Source: Pleurotus djamor (taxonomy: Eukaryota; Basidiomycota; Agaricomycetes; Agaricales; Pleurotaceae). From it: a stretch of DNA of 36,448 nucleotides. Location of the stretch: positions 1 to 36,448 of the forward strand of contig JAPEVF010000461.1 in the NCBI GenBank assembly GCA_029747585.1. The letters run 5' to 3'. How positions within the stretch are numbered: the first letter of the stretch is position 1; each line of letters opens with the position of its first letter. The notes under the pieces were generated by a model that saw only the letters and a list, made by a program, of their open reading frames with translations, did not search any database and was not told the DNA's origin. The position numbers and the translations under genes are program-made. Positions 1 to 10,416 of the stretch are shown here, in pieces.

Positions 1-761
1 CTCAACGCCTTCGTCGTGGTCGCTACCCCCTCCCCAGGCACGCTCCTTCACGAACGGATTTGGCTGAGTACTGGGAATGGGTGGTATCAGTCCTTCAACG
101 ACGGTAGGTGGTTCTGCAACATCACAATCAGCGAGAATAGCGGTGTCACACCAAACGATAGCTTACCTTGGACCTGAGTCCCAGCGGAGAACCTAACTCC
201 AATCGGACTGATTGGTAACTCGAGCATTTCGTCGTGATCGCTCCCTCTGCGCCGGTCTACATCTCTGGCGTTGGTGATAGGTTGAATATTCGTACTGGTC
301 GGCGTCGTTCCGTCTATGGCGTCAGGTGGTTCTACAACATCACAGTCAACAAAAGCAGCACTGTCACAATAAGCAACACTTTACCTTGGATCCGGGTTGC
401 AGTGGAGAAGCTACGAATCGGAGTGGTTGGTAGCTCCGGCATTTCGTCATGGTCGCTCCCTCCGCGCGAGCCTAAATCAACGACGTTGGTGGTGGGTTGA
501 ATATGCGTATTCGTCGGCATCGATCCCTCCAAGGCGGTAGGTGGTTCTACAACATCACAGTCAGCAAAAGCACCATTGTCACAACAAACGAGACTTTACC
601 TGTAATCTGAGTTCCAGCGGAGAAGCTACCGCGAATTGACCTGATCGGTAGGCCAATGATTTTGTCGGTATCGCCTTCCCACCAGTCCACGTCAACCGCA
701 TTGGCAGTTGGCTGAATGTTAGTTGATTGAACCTGTGATGATAATACCTCCAAGTCGAAAT
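1..761 (-). repeat. Tandem exon-intron array B (SDHDE units)
   Basis: Four units have a period of about 213-216 bp: exons 761-600, 546-385, 331-167 and 113 to the left edge. They share a start like EPPT, then TNIQPTTNAVD, a charged core GGSDHDE, and a tail like PIRSFSTATRIQG. Introns begin GTAAAGT or GTAAGCT, have an internal TGTGACA and end CTGATTGTGATGTTGCAG or a close variant. Sequence and intron ends differ from array A, but phase (1) and orientation are the same, and the exons at 1893-964 and 889-818 join the two arrays in frame. The array runs off the window. Confidence 0.8.
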
Positions 762-3700
762 CTATGTGCGTGACTTAATCAAACACAACCGCACCTTGGA
801 AACCAATGAATCCTTACCTCCAGATGGACTTCCAATTGGAGGGGTGTGGCTGGCGAGTTGCACTTGAACTTCAACCTCATTGACCCGTTCTGGTTGTGTC
901 GCAATGGCACTCAGTTAGTGGGTATGATAAGGGCGGGACCCGGGGCTGGATGGAACTACGTACCGTCATGCAATCTATCAAGCGACGGTGACACGCCAGA
1001 TACTGCAAAACCTGCATGGGAGAATTGCTTATGGTCTGCACTCAGATTTGAGGCAGTCGAGTTCGGCGCAGTGAGGATGACTTTGTTAACACCTCCGTTA
1101 ACAGTGGATGACGCATTTGTAGCATGGATCATTGCACTATTGTGAGCTATACGAAGCAGATTGACTATTAGTGTACTCGAAAAATATGAATGGGCAGGGG
1201 ACAAACACAACGAGGGAGAATGCGCGCGGGAAGTATGCTCGTATTGAAGACGATGGCTGCTTTGATCATTGGATACTTGAGTGCGAATTGAGTTGAACCC
1301 GTCATGATCTCTGGTTTCCGATGCCGGTGAGATGTCAGCAATCTGATAACGGAGGTGACCGTGATATACAGAAGTATAACCCGCCGCTCCTGAGGGAGAG
1401 ACGTTCATAGTCATTGAAATATCCCCTGTGGTGTTGCTCTCGCTACTTTCAGCTACATTCAAGGCATCAACGGTCTGTAGATCAAAAGTACCATGCCCAC
1501 CAGCAGTGTGAGAAACGAAGTCATCAAGGCTGGATACCAGGCAAGTGGGAGCGTCCATGCCAAGTCCAGAGGGGTGATCTAGGAGAGGAACAGTAAGAGA
1601 GTGGTCTCCAAAGTGTGAGCGAGAATAAAAGATACCGTCATGAGGAGGATGTGGGAGTTGGAAGGGACTAGCAGTCTGGAGCTGGGTAGCGAAAACATTG
1701 GCGGGAGCTGATATGGGAGAAGAGATGATAGGCTCAAGATCTTGGCGCTGCGATGGAAGAGACGATAGATCCGCTTGTTTGGTGGGTTTGGAGAGTTGGA
1801 GATCCATGTCCTCGTCGGCGATCTCGCCTCTCCATTCAAACGCGCTTGTTACATTGACATGGTGGGCTCCGGTGGCATCCAAGATTTCCGTTACTAGCGA
1901 CAGTGCAAGGGGCGAGTACGTCAGACTCGCGAAGGTGTGCAGGGAGAAGGAAATATACCATCGTCATTGAGGGGAACCGAAAAGTTGAGGTCCATGTCTT
2001 CGTCCTCATTCTCGCCTCCCCATTCAAACGCGCTTGGTACACTGACATTGTGAGATGCGGCGGTGTCCAAGATCTCCACTGCGACATTGCAAGAGGCGAA
2101 AACGTCAGACTTGCGAAGTTGTGCAAGGAGAAGGGAATATACCATCGTCATTGGAGGTGACCGGAAGATTGACATTCATGTGTTCATCGTCGCGCTCACC
2201 TCCCCATCCTGACGTGCTTGGTGCACTGTTGCGAGAAGCTGTGGTGTCCAAGATCTCCACCTGCGGTACGACGTTGTGAACGGGAGCTAAGACGATGCAG
2301 AGGACAAGATCATCAGAAGCTTGATGTTGCACAAAGAGAAGGTAATATACCATTGTCATTGGGGATAATTGGGAAGAGGATATTCATGTCTTCGTCTTCA
2401 CTCTCGCCTCCCCATTCAAACGTGCTTGGTGCACTGATATTGTGAGGTGCGGCAGTGTCCATAGCCTGTACCTGTGTAGCAGGGTCAACACCTGGACCTA
2501 CGTCGGGAGAAGAAGTGAGATCACTAGGATCGGGATACCGTCAAAAGGAACAGGAAATACCGTTGTAATCATGACCATTTGGACCTTGAATGGCGTTGTC
2601 AAGAGTATGTGCTTGCATACTTGGGTCGTGGGCGACAGCTGGCGAAGTTAAGGAGGGCGTGGATCAGTATCATCGTGTTCAGCCAAATGAACATACCATT
2701 GTCATTGGGGGTAATTGGGAGGAGGAGATCCAGGTCATCGTCTTCACTCTCGCCTCCCCATTCAAACGCGCTTGGTGCACTGGCGTTGTGAGCTACCGGG
2801 GCGTCCGAAATCTCTAATACGACGGTGCAAGGGACCAAATCGTCACAATCGCGAAGTTGTGCAAAGAGAAGGGTATATACCGCTGTCATTGTGGGGAACC
2901 GGAAGGTGGAGATTCGTGTGTTCATCGTCGCTCTCGCCTCCCCATTCAAACGTACTTGACGCACTGGCATTGTGAGAGGCGGTGGTGTCAAAGATCTCCA
3001 CCTGCGGCACAACGTTGTGAGAGGTAGCTAAGGCAATGTAAAGGATAAAATCGTCAGAATCTTCATGTCGTGTAGCAAGAAGGGAATATACCATTGTCAT
3101 TGGGGGTGACCGCATGGGTGGGATTCGTGTGTTCATCGTCACGTTCACCTCTTGGTGGAGACTCTACCTGCGGCTCAGCATTGAGAACGGGAGCTAATAC
3201 AATACAAAATCGTCAAAATCTTGATGTTGTACAGGGTGAAGGGAGTATACCATCGTCATTGTCATTCGGGGTAAACGGAAGGTGGAAGTCCATGTCATCG
3301 TCTTCACTCTCGCCTTCCCATTCAAACGCACTTGGGGTACTGACATGGTGAGCTCCGGCGGCGTCCAGGATCTCCACCTGCGTCACAACATTGCGAATGG
3401 GGGCTAAGACAGTGCAAAAGACCAAATCGTCAGAACCTCCATGTCGTGTAGCAAGAAGGGAATATACCATTGTCATTGGGGGTGACCGCATGGGTGGGAT
3501 TCGTGTGTTCATCGTCACGTTCACCTCTTGGTGGAGACTCTACCTGCGGCTCAGCATTGAGAACGGGAGCTAATACAATACAAAATCGTCAAAATCTTGA
3601 TGTTGTACAGGGTGAAGGGAATATACCATCGTCATTGTCATTCGGGGTAAACGGAAGGTAGAAGTCCATGTCATCGTCTTCGCTCTCGCCTCCCCATTCA

Positions 3701-4149
3701 AACGCACTTGCTGCACTGACATCGTGAAATGAGGCATGCGACTGATGCGCCTGCATAACAGGATCCTGACTTGGAGATGGATCTGTTCCTTTCGTACCAT
3801 TGGGATCCTCCTGTTCAGAATCACTTGAGAAATCGATGGGTGCAGACTGGGTGCTCGAACCATCGAGGCGTTTCTGCTTTTTCGTAGGGCGTGGGCTGGG
3901 GACGTCTTGGGACGGGCGCTTATGTGATGTCAACGGCAGCTCGTTTTTTCTGGGATCCGTCCTCTCTGAAGATACCTGCGTGGTCACCTCGTCCCTGGCT
4001 GTATTGCTGGTGGGTGTGTCAGAATGGGATGCGACGCGCTGCCCATGATTGAAGTGGGAGCGAACGGCGTGCCTCGCCTTCACCAGGTGACCAGGGCGAG
4101 CGTGATGCTTATATTTCTTCTTGTGCTTTTCTACAAAATAGAGGACCAT
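1..4149 (-). CDS. Exon-array repeat protein of unknown function (3' end beyond window)
   Basis: I read this as one minus-strand gene of at least 16 exons. The first readable exon (4149-3627) is basic, carries an NLS-like PTKKQKR stretch and a Ser/Asp/Glu region, and ends in the first SAFEWGGESEDDDMD unit. Further exons lie at 3569-3468, 3403-3251, 3193-3092, 3027-2881, 2813-2697, 2638-2561, 2497-2351, 2286-2143, 2078-1959, 1893-964, 889-818, 761-600, 546-385, 331-167 and 113 to the edge. Each junction has GT..AG and stays open. Every complete internal exon is a multiple of three (102,153,102,147,117,78,147,144,120,930,72,162,162,165 nt) and each intron splits a codon after its first base. No membrane segment or known enzyme motif is seen. 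The acidic repeats and NLS suggest a nuclear protein, which is inference. The 5' start is uncertain; an upstream exon may exist. Confidence 0.62.
1894..3660 (-). repeat. Tandem exon-intron array A (FEWGGE units)
   Basis: About ten successive exon-plus-intron units share a layout. A variable start (often VVPQVEILDTTASHN-like) is followed by S(A/T)FEWGGE, an acidic run (SEDDDMD, SDDEHTN), a hydrophobic step (FHLPFTPNDN) and a donor GTATATTCCCTTC. The introns are also alike: 57-67 nt, with a GTATAT start and a TCTGACGAT-like branch region. Units degrade from right to left; the exon at 2638-2561 has lost the FEWGGE core, and the two 102-nt exons lack it as well. The similarity covers introns as well as exons, so DNA segments were duplicated rather than protein sequence converging. 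Confidence 0.85.
3076..3666 (-). repeat. Recent 376-bp segmental duplication inside array A
   Basis: The segment around 3076-3290 recurs at 3452-3666, an offset of 376 bp, with only a few base differences over about 215 bp. It covers an intron, a 102-nt exon, the next intron and part of the FEWGGE exon. The 102-nt exons 3569-3468 and 3193-3092 read the same. This is the youngest visible step of array growth. Confidence 0.85.
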
Positions 4150-4182
4150 GGATGGGGGTTCGTGGATGGAAGAAAAAGAGCC

Positions 4183-4416
4183 TCAAGGCTTGATAAATGT
4201 CACCGAGATTATCTTGCTGTCGCGGCGTTCTAAAGAAAGTCCGCATGCAAAGCACGCGCTGGACTCGGGAGGATGTGTCCGAGAGATCGAGGTGTGGTGA
4301 TATTTGGTATCCACTATGTGCCTGGGACCAAAAATGCGCCCTGTGTGACTGGATGGATAGGCAGGTGAACTTATAGCAGCATGCCAGCAAGAAGGGTCCT
4401 GAGGTGGATTACCCAT
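4183..4416 (-). other. Possible upstream exon of the exon-array gene
   Basis: This open stretch begins MGNPPQDPSCW and includes SSACFACGLSLERRDSK. A donor-like TCG|GTGACA lies near its end and a TTTTGTAG acceptor lies just before KHKKKYKHH of the exon-array gene. The two do not join in a matching phase as read, so it is either a misjudged splice, a separate gene, or non-coding. I list it because nothing else explains the stretch. Confidence 0.2.
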
Positions 4417-5667
4417 TGTGATTACTCAAGTTGTGGAGGCAACGACAGAACTGGAGACATCGATTGCCCACGTTCGGTACGACTCTACCACCTGGTAGAC
4501 AAAGTCCAACAGTTCACCAAGATTAACGGTTCAAAAAGAACTCACCTTGACAAATGGTACTTGTCGTTCCACGGAGCATAAACCCAGATGGCGAGAAAAG
4601 TTGCTAGAGACTTGGAGTTTGGTTGATACGGCTCGATAAAAGGCGATTCAAGGCACGAGGGTGTGTACCTCTCAGTCTGGTGCAATTCTTTCAATGAACG
4701 CTCTGATGAAATTAAAAAACATACCGCCGCTTCAACTTCGACTTGGGCCTCTGGGTCACGAGTAACGAGCGTGTAAAACGTCGTGAAGGGGCCTAAGTAG
4801 CATTGCTGAGTGGGTAGCATCCACGGTATGGCAGACACAGCGTACGGTGATTGGAATAACTGAAGATAAACGGGATATGGTATTGGTACCGAATAAAGCG
4901 TGGTTTTTCTGAGGAAAACCCATTAGTGGCAAAAAAGAAAAACTAATTAGTAAATAAATTATTTACCAAAGGGAATAACTCATGGAATTCGGGTTGTTTA
5001 TCTTCGTGGGAACTCAAAGGGAGACTTATCATTTATCAGTGCGATTAAGTCAGTAAAATCAATTGGATTTCCGGTGCATATGCCAGTTGGGAAACAATTA
5101 GAATTCCGATTGCTTTATCTTTTTCAAAGAAAATGAGATCCCATAATTCCTTTCGATTATCTGGAGATATTCCGGATTTTGGCTGGGATTGGGAATATCT
5201 TTGAGGTTATGTCCAGATAAACGTCTTTCATATCTTCGAATAAAGGAATCGGAATTCTAATTGTTTCCCAACTGGCATATGCACCGGAAATCCAATTGAT
5301 TTTACTGACTTAATCGCACTGATAAATGATAAGTCTCCCTTTGAGTTCCCACGAAGATAAACAACCCGAATTCCATGAGTTATTCCCTTCGGTAAATAAT
5401 TTATTTACTAATTAGTTTTTCTTTTTTGCCACTAATGGGTTTTCCTCAGAAAAACCACGCTTTATTCGGTACCAATACCACATCCGGTTTATCTTCAGTT
5501 ATTCCAATCGCCGTACGCTGTGAGAAACATACCATTGCGTTATGCGGCTGTACACCAGGATAGCGGGTTGGAGGTAGGGCTGCAGAAGGGGCAAGAGAAT
5601 CAGTCCCCCTGGGTATGTTATAGATGATAAAGAGTGAATTTATACCGTCTAAAAGAGCACGAGCCAT
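4409..5667 (-). CDS. Small hypothetical gene with a transposon in its intron
   Basis: Candidate exons in consistent phase are 5667-5646 (MARALLDG), 5579-5556, 4792-4725, 4676-4546 and 4484-4409. The peptide would be about 107 aa with pieces such as GPFTTFYTLVTRDPEAQ and SLATFLAIWVYAPWNDKYHL. I recognise no family. Intron 5555-4793 contains the whole palindromic element; without it the intron would be about 73 nt, normal here. An alternative donor GTATGT at 5532 is stronger by consensus but leaves the wrong phase. The 3' end is uncertain, because another acceptor gives VVESYRTWAIDV but with a phase clash. Possible 5' exons near 5940-5880 (MLAISETLALP) could not be joined. Confidence 0.35.
4833..4835. 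repeat. Target-site duplication, left copy (AGA)
   Basis: AGA abuts the left CACAGCG terminus and is matched by AGA at 5523-5525 after the right CGCTGTG terminus. Removing the element plus one copy restores a continuous short intron. Three bases can match by chance, but the position at the exact ends supports a real duplication. Confidence 0.6.
4836..5522. mobile_element. Palindromic non-autonomous DNA transposon (foldback/MITE-like)
   Basis: The two 276-bp arms (4836-5111 and 5247-5522) are inverted copies of each other with no length difference and only about four or five mismatches that I could find. A 135-bp centre separates them. The ends read CACAGCGTACGG. The trinucleotide AGA lies directly outside both ends (4833-4835 and 5523-5525) and fits a 3-bp target-site duplication. 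The centre holds a smaller inverted pair, TTATCTGG..CCAGATAA. There is no transposase reading frame. Three-base duplications are typical of CACTA/EnSpm and PIF-Harbinger elements, so it may be mobilised by one of those in trans; the superfamily is inference. Confidence 0.85.
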
Positions 5668-6219
5668 CTTCGTGGTAAGTTTGCTAGACATCATGAACAT
5701 AATTGCGAGTTCGAATCACGTTGATGACCAAGTCAAGTACTTACCGGTGTTCATGATCAAAGGGCCTCTATGTACGCATCAGCAACGAGGACGAAAAAGC
5801 GGCGAGGAAGCTCTCGATTGATGGCAGTGGGAACTGACCAAGACGTTAGAAGCTGAGATACACGGAGTCACAGCTTGCTTACCGAAAGACGCTGAGAATA
5901 TACGGGCAGGGCCAGAGTCTCGGAGATGGCGAGCATACGAGAGCGTATACCGAAAGCGTAGCGGGTGGCAGAGAAGCAGCGTAGGTGTGGATTACAGAAT
6001 GGACTCCGTCAAACGGCGAGCAAGTCTTTATATATCTCGACCGTGCTCGGGCCGTGGCTGGTGGCCCGCTAACCAGACTGCGGTGACACGAGGATGGTGG
6101 GACCATACACGGTGACTCTGACGGGCGCGATGCCCCAGGCGAACGAGGAGGTACTGGTGATGACTCGATGCGATTGATCGGCAAGGTCCATGGCCAATGC
6201 CAAGTCGAGAGTCAAGGCG

Positions 6220-6327
6220 TCATAGCACCCGATTTGGCTGTATGACTCGGACCCTGAAGGTCTAACGGATGGCTCGAGACGTCATACGGTCATAGCACCC
6301 GATTTGGTGCTATGCCTCGGACCCTGT
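6220..6327. repeat. 70-bp-spaced direct repeat with hairpin
   Basis: The phrase TCATAGCACCCGATTTGG followed by ..ACTCGGACCCTG or ..CCTCGGACCCTG occurs at about 6220-6256 and again at 6290-6327. The second copy contains a perfect 8-bp stem, ATAGCACC (6292-6299) with GGTGCTAT (6306-6313). It lies about 160-270 bp upstream of the FKBP-like gene. It could be a regulatory site or a decayed repeat; no function can be assigned. Confidence 0.55.
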
Positions 6328-6486
6328 CCCTGTGACAGAAGGCTGCTCGGGACCACGTCCCACGCCACCATGGAATGACCAGCACACTTTCCTTTGTTTC
6401 CTCCACCTCCCTTTAAAATGGGCGTTTTCAAAACGCCATGCCCCACCTCCATATTGACGGAACGAACTTAATCTCTCACTCGAACG

Positions 6487-8407
6487 ATGTCGGTGAACGG
6501 GACCCCCTGGTAAGTTGTCCATCTCGTCTTATCTCATCGTCATCTCATATCTTCTAAGGTCTATCGTTTGCCCTAGTGGTGTCTCCACCTCTCTCGCATC
6601 TCTGACCAGCAACGCTTGGATCACCCTCGTCGCCTTCAAAGGAACTCCCGAGTCGTCTGAGCGATGCACCTTCGAGCTTCGGTGTGCCGACATCGACTTC
6701 ACTTCTCCGCTTGGCGCGCTGATTCCAGAGGCTGTACGTGTTCATTGACTTCTCTTTCAGAATTGTGTGCTTATGCTTTGACGTAGATCGAACACATCTC
6801 TCTCTCTGTCTTTCTCAGGGGCGATCTACGCTACGAACTTGTGAATGAAGGACATACGTGAGTTGCTGCCATACGCTTCGTTTCGACCCTCTTTTCTGAT
6901 TCTTTAGCAGCGCCGTCACCTTGTCTGGTCATGTCGACCCACTAAGTACGCACACTTCTTTCCATTCCTCTATCTGTGGACTTAGCATTCGCGTGTAGAC
7001 CCTCAGCCACCTCCCCCACCCCGCACCACCCGAGCCCAAACCCGTCGTAGCGCGAGCTTGAGCACGATTGCCGATGCTCCCGTCACATCCCCCCCGGTGG
7101 TGCAACCAGTGGTGAAAGCGGCTCGCGCCACTGTCGCGAAGAAGGCTTCGACGAAGCAGGTTGCTGCTGCTGCCAACCGTGGTGGCCCCAGCCTGAGCAA
7201 GATCCCCGAGGACGACAACGTCACCCCTCCCGCAGCGCCTCGCGCCAGCAAGCCGCACTCTACCTGTGCAAAGAAGGCTCTCACACCTCGTGTTTCGAAC
7301 AGTAAGAAACCCGACCCTGTCGCTGCACCCAAACCCCCGGTGGATCCGGCACCAGCCGCCCCCTCGTGTGGCACCACCTCCAATAATCTCTCCTCGGATG
7401 ATAAGGTCACCTCTCTACCCACCTCACCACTGGTGGCGAAGGACACTTATCTCGCCGACGCGCAGAAGGTCCCCGTTCAGCTCCCACCCCCCAACTAGCA
7501 GTGTCACCCATCCTGCTCCCTCAAACAACGCCATAACCTCGACGGGCAACTCGGATCTTGTCGACGATAAGAAACGGGCTGATCCTGAGCAACCAGCCAA
7601 GCCTTCCTCGGAGAAGCCCACCTCCGACGTACCCTCGTCATTGAGTGCCCCACCCATTAAGCAGACTCAGACTTTGGATCAGCAGCCGCCCTCTGCCTCT
7701 GCTCAGCTCGGTTCTCTGGCGCCCAATACAGTCAAACGTAAGGCTAAAGATGCTTTCCCCGACTCGGATGTCACATCCTCTTCCACCACTCCCCTTACAG
7801 TTACTGGTCACCCCGCCGCTGACCCTGTTGTGCCCAAGAGAGCAAAGACCTCGCTCACTCCCGCTCCTCCTGGCATCCGCCAGTTGGGAGCTGTCTACTG
7901 CAAAGACACCCCCGGCTCTGGTGCTCCTATCACCCCAGAGGACCACATCCGTATCTACTACGTCCTCAAGACCCTAACCCCCGACAACTATTTCAAGCTG
8001 CACTCCTCCGTTTCTACCCCGTCTCAACCGGTAAGCTCTCCTTCCCCCAGTCCACCCCCATTCATCACGTTCTAATACTTTGATTTTAGTTGGAACTTCT
8101 CGTCGGCGACAATACCGCTGTTTTCGGTACGTTCCATCTTTGTCCCAGTTATCGCCTTCTCATCCTCAGCGGTCGTATCTAGGCATGAGCCATCTCTTTG
8201 TGGGCATGCAGCCCGGTTGTGAACGGTTGCTCTTTGTCCCTGCCGCTCTTGTACCCCCTGCCGCTGTCGATCAAGGTGTTCCAGCGAACACTATCCTTCG
8301 CCTCAGTAAGTCTGTTCCCACTGAACGCCGCTCATCTGACCATCAACACATTCTCCACCACAGAAGTCATGCTTATAGGCCGTGTGCCTTCCGTTAGCCT
8401 TGAGTAG
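6487..8407 (+). CDS. Divergent FKBP-type peptidyl-prolyl isomerase-like protein
   Basis: Exons: 6487-6509, 6577-6733, 6787-6857, 6908-6945, 6999-8030, 8090-8126, 8183-8305 and 8364-8407. All phases agree except for one extra base in the long exon (see 7487-7492); discounting it gives about 507 aa. The N-terminal ~95 residues (CGVSTSLASLTSNAW.., FLRGDLRYELVNEGH, VTLSGHVDP) could be a nucleoplasmin-like domain as in nucleolar FKBPs such as Fpr3/Fpr4. A long Ala/Pro/Ser/Lys-rich linker follows, with basic patches such as VPKRAKT. The C-terminal ~115 residues match the FKBP order: GAPITPEDHIRIYY, FKLHSS, GMQPGCERLLFVP, GVPANTILRL. The usual FD pair, the active-site Trp and the aromatic LAYG segment are not seen, so isomerase activity may be weak or lost. 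Probable role: nuclear chaperone. Confidence 0.7.
7487..7492 (+). other. Apparent frameshift at a C6 tract in the FKBP-like gene
   Basis: Upstream of this tract the coding frame runs ..TYLADAQKVPVQLPPP and then meets a stop at 7496-7498. Downstream, the frame shifted by one base runs SSVTHPAPSNNAITST.. to the FKBP domain. Dropping one C restores a continuous frame and makes the whole spliced length divisible by three. No GT..AG intron of the right length class was found here. A homopolymer sequencing error is likelier than a true mutation. Confidence 0.6.
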
Positions 8408-9983
8408 TCCATCGTGTTATCATGACGCCAGCAAACGCCAGTCGTTTGATTTTACAACGTCAAGTACAAATACCACTCTTTGTTGGCTGCAGATATAAAC
8501 AAATGTGTGCCCGTATTGTCGGTCAGTTCTAATACCATCGCAACACACACGAACTCGTGGAACCTCTGACTCAAATCTGACCGACCCATTCGGGTAAGTA
8601 TCCAATCACATGATTGACACGATGCTCGTGGTCAATCTCCCGGCCCTTGTTGCCAGTCATCGCCTCTGTGTCTTTAAGCTCTCTAAGTCCATACTCCTAC
8701 CGTCGACACAATTCCAGCTTCACCCGCCTTTTATAAGGCCTCAATGAACCACTTACTAGTCACAGTCAGTGGTTACGCAAGGCGTTGGCATTTGAGGATG
8801 CGCGGTCAACAGGTCACTGGGCAAGCTCAAGCTTCAACAGCTTCAACTTTCGAAAATTTTACTGCCTCGAGATGAAGTCTTGACTCAACCCTTCACTGGT
8901 ACTCAACTTAAGCCGTGCCCATGCCTCTCAAGTGGTAACACGACTCACTACCCCGGGGATAGATAAGGGATCACTTTTCGACGCCTAAACGACACCCTCC
9001 CTAGTATCTTCGTGGATCCTTCTGGGGGTTCACAGATCCAATCTGACACATAGGTACATAGACGGGTTGGTTGATGGAGGTCTAAGGGAGGCGTAGGACC
9101 GCCCTCTTCAGTGAGGATATACAACTCGGACATGAAGCTTGAAGCTCGAAGGATTACCATCCTGTTGTGATCTCGGGCTTGCAGGCGCAGTCCAGCGAGT
9201 TAATCATGAAGTGGAGATGATTTCGGATGCCATCGTCACTAATCGTTGAGTAGCACTTCCACAACTTCGACTGTGTCAGCCAAATTAATCATATTCGCAC
9301 CAATAGGCGTCCATTGGTGGGATACCCTCCTTGCTTGTCAAGCATGGTTTTGATACGACCGGTGACCACCTCTAATCTGAAGTGCATTTTGACCGCGAGG
9401 GTCCTTCCACGTCGGCACCGCGGGGTGACACCTGCACGTCTGTTTTTGGTTTGATAGGTGAAGGTGATTGGCGATTAACGACCGCTAAAAGAGGGACGAC
9501 GTACCTTGTAGCACCACACCAGGCCGATACTTCAGGAGGCCGGCTGTGACCAAGTTTTGTACCTCTCCACCACGCCCATCATCGCTTTCAGAGCTATCGC
9601 CTATGCTCAGATACGGAGGTAAGTGAGGAAGCACATCAAACGAAACCAAGTTGACGCACCTTGACCTAGCACGTCCTGCGATGCTGTTCAATGGGTAAAC
9701 CTGCCAATCTACTCTAGAGTCTCTAAGGTTGTGGCTTGTCACAGCTCCCGATCCCTATACTCGAAGCCGCGCAGATGCTCATGAAATAGGCGGCACGTTT
9801 TGCGAAGCAGAAACAGCAACCTCTTCGAGCAGTGCTGTCGTTATTCCTCCATGGCCGCATCATCGGGTAGTTGGAGGGCAGTTGAATTATCATCACTGGT
9901 GGATTCTGACTTGAGTGTGATGTCGACGTACATCGCTGGCAATGGAGGCCTGGGTATACCGTAGCCCCACCGCTGAAATACGC
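8408..9983. other. Gene-poor interval with weak coding traces
   Basis: No gene could be built. Two minus-strand stretches look faintly protein-like: 9160-8948 (TEEGGPTPPLDLHQPTRL, SDWICEPPEGSTK) and 9742-9485 (SFDVLPHLPPYLS, SESDDGRGGEV) with possible splice signals around 9700-9590. They may be exons of one decayed gene on the minus strand. I see no family match. Confidence 0.3.
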
Positions 9984-10078
9984 ATTCCTTTTTTGACGCG
10001 CCTTCCTTTTTCAACATGCCTTCCTTTTTAAAAGTACCTTCCTATTTCGACACGCCTTCCTTTTTCGATGTGCCTTCC
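9984..10078. repeat. 18-bp tandem minisatellite
   Basis: Units of about CTTCCTTTTTCRAYRYGC start at exactly 18-bp steps: 9984 (diverged), 10002, 10020, 10038, 10056 and 10074 (partial). The strand is polypyrimidine-rich. It is not in a recognisable open frame. Confidence 0.85.
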
Positions 10079-10400
10079 ATAATGAGATTTCTTACTTTTT
10101 GAATACTTTCGGCTGCCAGTATGGAAAAGGTATTTATTTGTCAAATACTTTTTCGGTAATATCTTGGAACTTTCAGGGAAACTAGGTTACCCTGGTAATT
10201 TTAATACTTTCCGGGAAAGTATTGAAATAATCGGGTATGAGTAAGCTTTCGTCCCTGCACAAATTACTTTTTACCGACTTTTTTAGAACTTTTTCATTAC
10301 TTTTCGTCAAAGTATTATAGGTAAGTTTATAGCTTACTGTTACGAAAAGTATCCAAAAAGTCCTTTAATTCGAAATAAATTACTATTTACTGACTATTTC
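10079..10400. repeat. AT-rich block with recurrent TACTTTT motifs and a palindrome
   Basis: Many copies of TACTTTTT, ATACTTT and AAAGTAT occur in both orientations. AATACTTTCC and its inverse GGAAAGTATT flank one base at 10203-10223, giving 10-bp arms. The dense inverted motif suggests the remnant of a transposon end or an AT-rich regulatory block. No open frame. Confidence 0.5.
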
Positions 10401-10416
10401 CCTGCGTAGGTTTAAA

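Noticed and set aside
1..4149. Interpretation of the left region as a simple non-coding satellite
   Set aside because: Periods vary (about 150-230 bp), splice sites are kept in every unit, and all exon lengths are multiples of three with no stops in the spliced frame.
5690..5755. tRNA-like T-arm (GAGTTCGAATCAC) on the plus strand
   Set aside because: No matching D-arm, anticodon arm or acceptor stem upstream; the T-stem has a mismatch.
7003..7446. 147-residue minus frame
   Set aside because: Antisense to the Pro/Ala linker exon of the FKBP-like gene.
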